A DNA stretch of 12,500 bases from Actinidia chinensis (taxonomy: Eukaryota > Streptophyta > Magnoliopsida > Ericales > Actinidiaceae), in the NCBI GenBank assembly GCA_009663005.1, contig VIGQ01001079.1, forward strand, positions 5,001-17,500, in the 5' to 3' direction. The notes beneath the pieces were generated by a model, which saw nothing but the letters and a program-made list of their open reading frames with translations, was not told where the DNA came from and did not search any database. The position numbers were made by a program, and so were the translations under genes. Below, one piece after another: positions 8,200 to 12,500 of the stretch (positions within the stretch are counted from its first letter, which is position 1; every line of letters begins with the position of its first letter).

Positions 8200-8880
8200 C
8201 AGTCTGAACGAAGCTTCTCTGTTGTGTCTCTCTCTCTCTCCTCTCTCTCTCTCCGCTGCTTCGCTTCTGGTTCTTTTGACTTGAGAGCCAGTCTCCGTGC
8301 CATCCACCGATCTCTTTTCTCTCTTAAATTCCATGTGGTTGATCTTGAATCTGGTCATATAAACCGCTTTCTTCGTTCCAATATTGATCAGTTTCGCTAC
8401 TGTGACAAAATCATTGCCATATCTTGTGGGTAATGTTTGATTAATTCACCTCTATATTATTATTTAATCTTTTCTGGGTTTTACCTATGAATGCAATTTC
8501 ATATGTGGGTCTGTGTTGTTTTCCTGTTATTCTTTTTCAGTTCCGGTTTTTTGGATTCTGAACTTGCTTATATCGTTTTCTTTCAATTTATGTTTTCTGT
8601 GATTTGTATCCTGGTTCGGGATTCATTAAGGGTGAGCTTTTGGGGGGGGGTTTTCTTCTTCTACTTTTCATTTTCAGTGAATTTTGGATGTCTTTTGTGT
8701 TCGGGAAGGAGGTTTTTTTTTTTGTTCTTTTTCTTGTGTGCGTGTGGTATTGTTAACCAATGGATCATAATTCAAAACATTTTCCATGTACTAGATGGAA
8801 TTGAAGATATAGTTTTAGTTTTCAAATTATAATTTTGTTGAATTCCTATTTTTTAATTTTCACCCATCTTATTTAGTTGG
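8200..8880 (+). other. Possible untranslated leader exon and T-rich intron
   Basis: At 8227-8262 a CT-repeat tract is followed by a C/T-rich, A-poor stretch to about 8430, then TTGTGG|GTAATG as a possible donor and about 430 bp of T-rich sequence. That order is common for the non-coding first exon and first intron of plant housekeeping genes on the + strand. The open frames at 8110-8433 and 8491-8832 lack any recognisable domain; the second is hydrophobic only because of its T-richness. No coding exon follows before the retroelement. This may be a truncated gene start, a non-coding transcript, or biased sequence. Confidence 0.25.
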
Positions 8881-8886
8881 AGTAAT

Positions 8887-9079
8887 TTTTTTTTATCACT
8901 CCTGTAATCAAGCGCACGAACCGACTAATCGGGGACCAATCTTACTGTCAACGTGGCAGGCGCCTAAATTAAAGTCGAGACAAAGTCCTGTATGGGCTGA
9001 CTGACTCAGAATTTGATAGCACCTAGGAGGTTTTGAACCTAATTACCTTGCATGGAGCAACCTTCAAGTCCCCCGGCCT
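8887..9079 (-). mobile_element. Probable tRNA-derived SINE, 5'-truncated
   Basis: Read on the - strand it begins AGGCCGGGGGACTTGAAGG. It contains GGTTCAAAACC (9029-9039 on +), close to the RNA polymerase III B box of tRNAs, and ends in a run of A (T's at 8886-8894 on +). It is flanked by the direct repeat GAGTAAT at 8880-8886 and 9080-9086, a 7-bp target duplication as made by target-primed insertion. No A box is present, so the tRNA-like head seems cut short. The combination of B box, poly(A) end and duplication supports a SINE, but no family was identified. Confidence 0.45.
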
Positions 9080-9089
9080 GAGTAATATT

Positions 9090-10125
9090 AAGAAAGCTTT
9101 TTTGTTATAATTGTTGTTTGATTTGCATTATGGGTTTTGAACCTGTATGGGTAGTTCTATAAGTGAATTACGGGCTTGTGTATGTTTTCTAGATTTAATT
9201 TCAAGGGGCTTCCTTAGTTTCTTTCTTCTTCTTTGGAAAATCTAAAATAAAGCTAGAGTTGCATTTTAATTAGAACCACGAGATGTTTGGTTCTTCCTTG
9301 GGGTCTTTTGGATATAGGCAACTGTTCCCTATTGTGGAGGGGCTAATTCTTGTGACTCAAACCCGCACAATGATGCTAGAGGAAAAATCTTTTACAATCA
9401 ATGGCATTCGAGGAGGGTCGTGAGTTGGTATGATGCAAGTGCTATCTGGCATTCTGGCTGTAGCATTGTGGATATGTTTGGGGTTTATGGAAATCAACCA
9501 TGAGAACACCTGCCAATGCCTACCTCGTGCAAACCTTGTTGTGAAGGCGTAAGGTGAGAGCGTTATGCACTGGTACAATGTAGGTACCCCACATTCAACT
9601 TCAATGCGTATGGGCTTCCATCCCCAATGGAATGACTGCTGTCAACCTCTGGTGGGTTCACTACGTGTTTTATTCTGTTTCCCTTGACTTATTGATTGTA
9701 ATTTATTAATGGGTTATTTTCGTTCTGGGTTCTGACTTATGTAATTGTTGCTCTTGTTGGGATAAACTTGTGCTGTTGTTAACCGATGCTTTGAGGATGG
9801 AAGTTTTTTACTTTAGTCTTCAAACGAGAATGTTTATTGTAAGATTTACAACTTTTCTCTGGCACCCTCAAAGTAATACAGGCAATGAGTATAGTCAAAT
9901 AACAAAAAGTAAGTAAAAAATAAATGAACCAATTAACAATAATTATCCATATAAGAATTAAGTATGAAACAAATCAATATTTAAAAATCAAATTTATTAT
10001 GGACCACAAAAGGCAACTCAAGGAACCTTTGATACTTTACAAGTTAGACAACCTTCATAGCAAAAAATTACACTCAAATTGAAATAAATTAGTCAAAATA
10101 AGTAGGCCCTCTCTTATATAGAAAA
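9090..10125. other. Non-coding interval
   Basis: The left part (to about 9860) is T-rich on the + strand and the right part A-rich, so composition switches near 9870. At 9340-9660 the base composition is balanced and could be an old exon. The + frames there contain stops, however, and the open frame at 9357-9578 (-) matches nothing I know. The right part may include the long terminal repeat of the copia relic, but I could not define its ends. Confidence 0.4.
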
Positions 10126-10129
10126 ATTA

Positions 10130-10320
10130 CGACAATCGATGGCAATCATTAATGAGGGAAGTAGCAGAGTGGGCAGTGAAAACAAAAATAATCCTCTTTT
10201 TCCAGCTTGACAGGATATTGTTTCCAAGTATTTTCTTGAACCCGATTAAAGGAGGTATCACTTCATTAGCATCAGTAGGTCGCATTTCACAATCTAGGAT
10301 CTTTTCATATCATTTAGAGT
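10130..10320 (-). pseudogene. Probable copia RNase H remnant
   Basis: One - strand frame reads PTDANEVIPPLIGFKKILGN, then NILSSWKKR and TAHSATSLI. In copia elements the RNase H region has DADWA, then a STSGY-x-FLGxNLISWKSKKQ stretch, then SSAEAEYR. The order and spacing (DAN, GF, LGNN, SW-KK, S-A-T) agree, but many positions have changed. The assignment leans on its location downstream of the reverse transcriptase relic. A second patch, PSLPSRGFVFYL (about 10465-10500), may be the preceding GxxGKGLLF segment, but this is very uncertain. Confidence 0.45.
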
Positions 10321-10324
10321 GGCC

Positions 10325-11085
10325 AGCCTGCAAAGACAAAAAAGTCAATTCTCAGTTAGCAACACGCAATCCATTGTATAAAAGGCTAACAACAGCACAT
10401 TAGAGCATAACGGAACCGCACACTTCAGAGCACCTCCAGCGGACAGAAAGAGGAGCTGGTCAAAGGTAGAAAACAAACCCTCGGGATGGTAAGGAAGGAA
10501 TGTATTTACCATGTTTCACTGCAACAAAGATTTCCTTCCTCTTCGCTGTCAAGTTTTACATGATCTTTCTTTCTAACATACCAAAATAAAAACATTAATG
10601 AGAAACTTATCTAAGTTGCCGTCTTATAAACTTAAGGGAAAAAAGCAAAGAAAATAGGAAACCAAGTTTTCCATTCCATCAAATTCCCTACCAGTAATCA
10701 CCGCTTCAAATTTCACACTTCATTTGCTACAATATGGTTTTGAAACGTCCCATGCCACAATATATATTCCTACCATCTTTAAAAAGTTACCATCATTGTA
10801 GACCATTCCATCCATCATAAAAATGTTCCACTACTTAGAATCTTGGGTCTTGTGTGGCTATGGGTGCTCGTTAAGACTAGTTCTCGCAATGATGCTCAAA
10901 AAAACTCTATGAATTGCAACTTTAGCAGCTAGCTTGAGTGGCACCCCCTGTTACCCCCCACAAGGGTTCAGAAATTCTATCTGATTTGGGACAGGCCAAT
11001 TGTATCTTATTTAATCTAAGGAAATAATTATCAGGTATTCACCTAAACTGAAGAAACTATAATCTATTCAAAGGTTTTTGTATTG
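10325..11085. other. Interval between RNase H and reverse transcriptase remnants
   Basis: This should correspond to the second half of the copia reverse transcriptase (YVDD region) and the connection, but I could not find a YVDD-like motif or any clear block. Either it has decayed beyond recognition or it was replaced by a deletion or insertion. No other gene is visible. Confidence 0.4.
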
Positions 11086-11089
11086 GACC

Positions 11090-11540
11090 ATAAGGTTTTC
11101 AAACCTAATCACTATTTGATAACCTGAAAACTGAATAGACTTCTTGTTCTCTTTTCCTAATACCCATTTAAGGAAAGCGTTCTTCACAATCTATGATCAA
11201 GTGCCCTGATGCACTGCAAAGCAACAGAAATTTAAGTTAGCGAACAGGAGTCATTTTGGCTACAGGGGCAAGGTCTCCTCATATCTATCCCATACTCTTG
11301 AGAAAGTCCTGAGGCCACTAAGCGAGTTTTGTATCGCTCCAAGAACCTCAGAGTGAGTCTTTTACTTTGGTAAACCCTTTGCAAGCCCCCGATAAGATGT
11401 GTCCCATCCGGGAGTGAGTCAACTCCAAGTTGAGTTTTAGCGAGTGCAGTGAGCTCATCATATCATGGCATCCACCCAGTGAGATCGTTACAAACTTCTT
11501 TGTAGGACCTGGGCTCAAAGTAGTATAAATAACAAGAGAG
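11090..11540 (-). pseudogene. Copia reverse transcriptase (RVT_2) remnant, frameshifted
   Basis: In order on the - strand: EPRSYKE (11496-11516), WVDAM, DELTALAKNSTW in shifted frames, THSEVLERYKTRLVA (ERYKTRLVA at 11313-11339), QEYGID (11283-11300), APVAKMTPVR (11240-11269) and KNAFL (11170-11184) followed by a KENKEVY-like piece. These match the start of copia reverse transcriptase: EPxSYKEA, WxxAMxxEMxAL, ERYKARLVAKG, QxYGIDYxETFAPVAKMxTVR and MDVKNAFLNG. The frame changes at least four times and stop codons intervene, so no enzyme is made. The catalytic YVDD region is not found. Confidence 0.82.
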
Positions 11541-11544
11541 AAAA

Positions 11545-11920
11545 GCGATAAGAAAGATGAGAAGTCCAGTGTTAGTGAACCAATTTTACCGGGTGGATAC
11601 GAGAGCGGGTAGGATTAACCTTGGCAGGCAGATCATGGTTCCCCCCAGAGTCAGATGAAGGAGCCATAGAGCTGGAGGATGAATCAAGGAGTCTGCCACA
11701 CGTTGACGAGAATATACTAGAGGAGCTGGAGAAAATCAGAGAGAAGCAATTGAGGAAGTAACATGGATCAACACCTTAGGGGAGGTAGCAGGAAGAGAAT
11801 ATCTGGCAATGTCCAGTGTAGAGGACTACCTCTTCATAGCACATCGAGGGAAACGGATCGAGTAAATCAAATCTTCCCTGGCAATAGGAGCGTTTTGATG
11901 GAAGAGTAAAAGTAGGGCAA
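11545..11920 (-). other. Copia integrase-to-reverse-transcriptase linker
   Basis: This is the poorly conserved spacer of pol between the integrase end and the reverse transcriptase. On the - strand it is Ser/Pro-rich in several frames, as usual for this linker, with no conserved motif. It is assigned by position only. Confidence 0.45.
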
Positions 11921-11924
11921 ACGT

Positions 11925-12500
11925 CTCAAAGAAGGTGAACTGTCGAGAACATACAACTTCTTGGTCACAGGTCATAACAAAGATAACCTTTTTGATGATC
12001 CCATACCCAAAAAAATCAACACAAACCACCGAGCACTAAGTTTAGTACGGTCGTTCTTAGGTAAGAAAGACAAAACAATTAAGATCCAAACACTCGAATA
12101 GGAGTAATTCGAACTTGACGCAAGGAGACTCTCATAAGGTGAACGACCAGAATAGAAGAGCAGTAGCATTCGGTTTAGAAGATACGCTACAGTGATATAC
12201 CTTCTCCCAAATACTGAAGAACGAAAGAGAACGACAAAAGAAGAGCGCGCCGTGTCAAGGAGATGACGAGGCTTTCTCTCAAGCCCTACCATTTTGAGCG
12301 AGTATCAGAACAAAGACTGATGAATAATCCCATGAGTATCTAAAGAAAGCAATAAATTTAGAAAGAGAAATATTCCCCCCCAAATCCGATCGAAGAATTT
12401 ATGGAGGCTGGAAACTGATTTTGAACCAGGCATGAAAATGCGAAAAACTTTATAAAATCATATTTGTGAGCCATCAGTAAAACCCAGGTGTATCGACTAT
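11925..12500 (-). pseudogene. Copia integrase remnant, partial at window edge
   Basis: From the right edge on the - strand: FHAWFK, LRSDLGGEYFS (12365-12399), HGIIHQ, QNG, RHLLDTARS (12243-12269), LLNRM (12167-12181), RSPYESL (12125-12145), NDRTKL, FFGYGIIKK, PVTKKLY and SRQFTFFE (11925-11947). These correspond to the copia integrase core (LRSDNGxEY, HGIxHQxSCPxTPQQNGVAERKNRHLLxxAR) and its C-terminal part (LINRMPS, PYExL, FLGY, PVTxKLYVSRHVTFFE). The core LRSD and EYF words remain but lie in different frames from neighbouring blocks. Several shifts and stops make it non-functional. Its N-terminal zinc-binding part lies outside the window. Confidence 0.85.

Larger units (their letters stand above)
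10130..12500 (-). mobile_element. Degenerate Ty1/copia retrotransposon, pol region, partial
   Basis: Three pol domain remnants lie in copia order on the - strand: integrase (from 12500 down to about 11925), reverse transcriptase (about 11540-11090) and probable RNase H (about 10320-10130). Integrase before reverse transcriptase separates copia from gypsy elements. All three are full of stops and frameshifts, so the copy is old and inactive. The 5' part (leader, gag, protease, start of integrase) lies beyond the window's right edge. Long terminal repeats and target duplications were not identified. Confidence 0.8.

Noticed and set aside
8491..8832. 113-residue hydrophobic open frame, possibly a membrane protein
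   Set aside because: The Phe/Leu/Val content follows from the T-rich DNA, there is no start context or family signature, and intron-like sequence explains it better.
9357..9578. 73-residue open frame on -
   Set aside because: No motif, leader or splice context is recognisable, and no reason was found to prefer it over chance.
9755..10125. Long terminal repeat of the copia relic (TGTTGG/CCAACA-type end at 9755)
   Set aside because: Only one possible end word was seen; no matching start, polypurine tract or target duplication could be paired with confidence.
9769..10399. 13-bp inverted repeat TGTGCTGTTGTTA / TAACAACAGCACA, 631 bp overall
   Set aside because: About one such match is expected by chance in a window this size, and it has no flanking duplication or extended homology.

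Overview
The window looks like nuclear DNA from a flowering plant, probably a dicot. It is AT-rich, with long intergenic stretches, CT/GA-rich 5' leaders, GT-AG introns and plant-type transposons, and it carries decayed copies of plant gene families (a calcium-dependent protein kinase and an Agenet/DUF724-type protein). The species cannot be told from the sequence. I see no intact protein-coding gene. Every recognisable coding piece is interrupted by stops or frameshifts, and most open frames are chance.

Layout. 1-716 is AT-rich and ends in a small GC-ended repeat (410-716). 753-1167 (-) is the first exon of an Agenet-domain gene, broken by about four frameshifts, with its GA-repeat leader upstream. 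2077-3554 (-) is a CDPK pseudogene: exon 1 (3000-3554), an intron (2435-2999) and exon 2 (2077-2434). Its splice sites and the kinase motifs HRDLKPE, DFG and YYMAPE are still readable, but the rest of the gene, including the EF-hands, is missing. 4260-5110 holds two weak gene-start-like segments facing each other and a perfect 12-bp inverted repeat. 5185-5299 is a two-copy tandem duplication. 5300-6740 is featureless AT-rich DNA apart from one heat-shock-element match. 6781-7301 is a complete non-autonomous hAT-like element with 11-bp terminal inverted repeats and an almost perfect 8-bp target duplication, sitting beside a perfect hairpin. 8200-8880 resembles an untranslated leader plus a T-rich intron on the + strand. 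8887-9079 is a probable tRNA-derived SINE on the - strand with a poly(A) tail and a 7-bp target duplication. 10130-12500 is a heavily mutated Ty1/copia pol region on the - strand, in the order integrase, reverse transcriptase, probable RNase H, running off the right edge.

How it fits together. This is a gene-poor, transposon-rich interval collecting relics. The two best gene relics lie in the same orientation, keep their own leaders and introns, and both lack their 3' parts. That makes them unprocessed duplicates, or fragments carried by a capturing transposon such as a Helitron, rather than retrocopies. I found no convincing new biological system. The most informative items are the CDPK and Agenet relics and the two transposons with readable insertion footprints. 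All family calls come from reading motifs by eye, with no database search.
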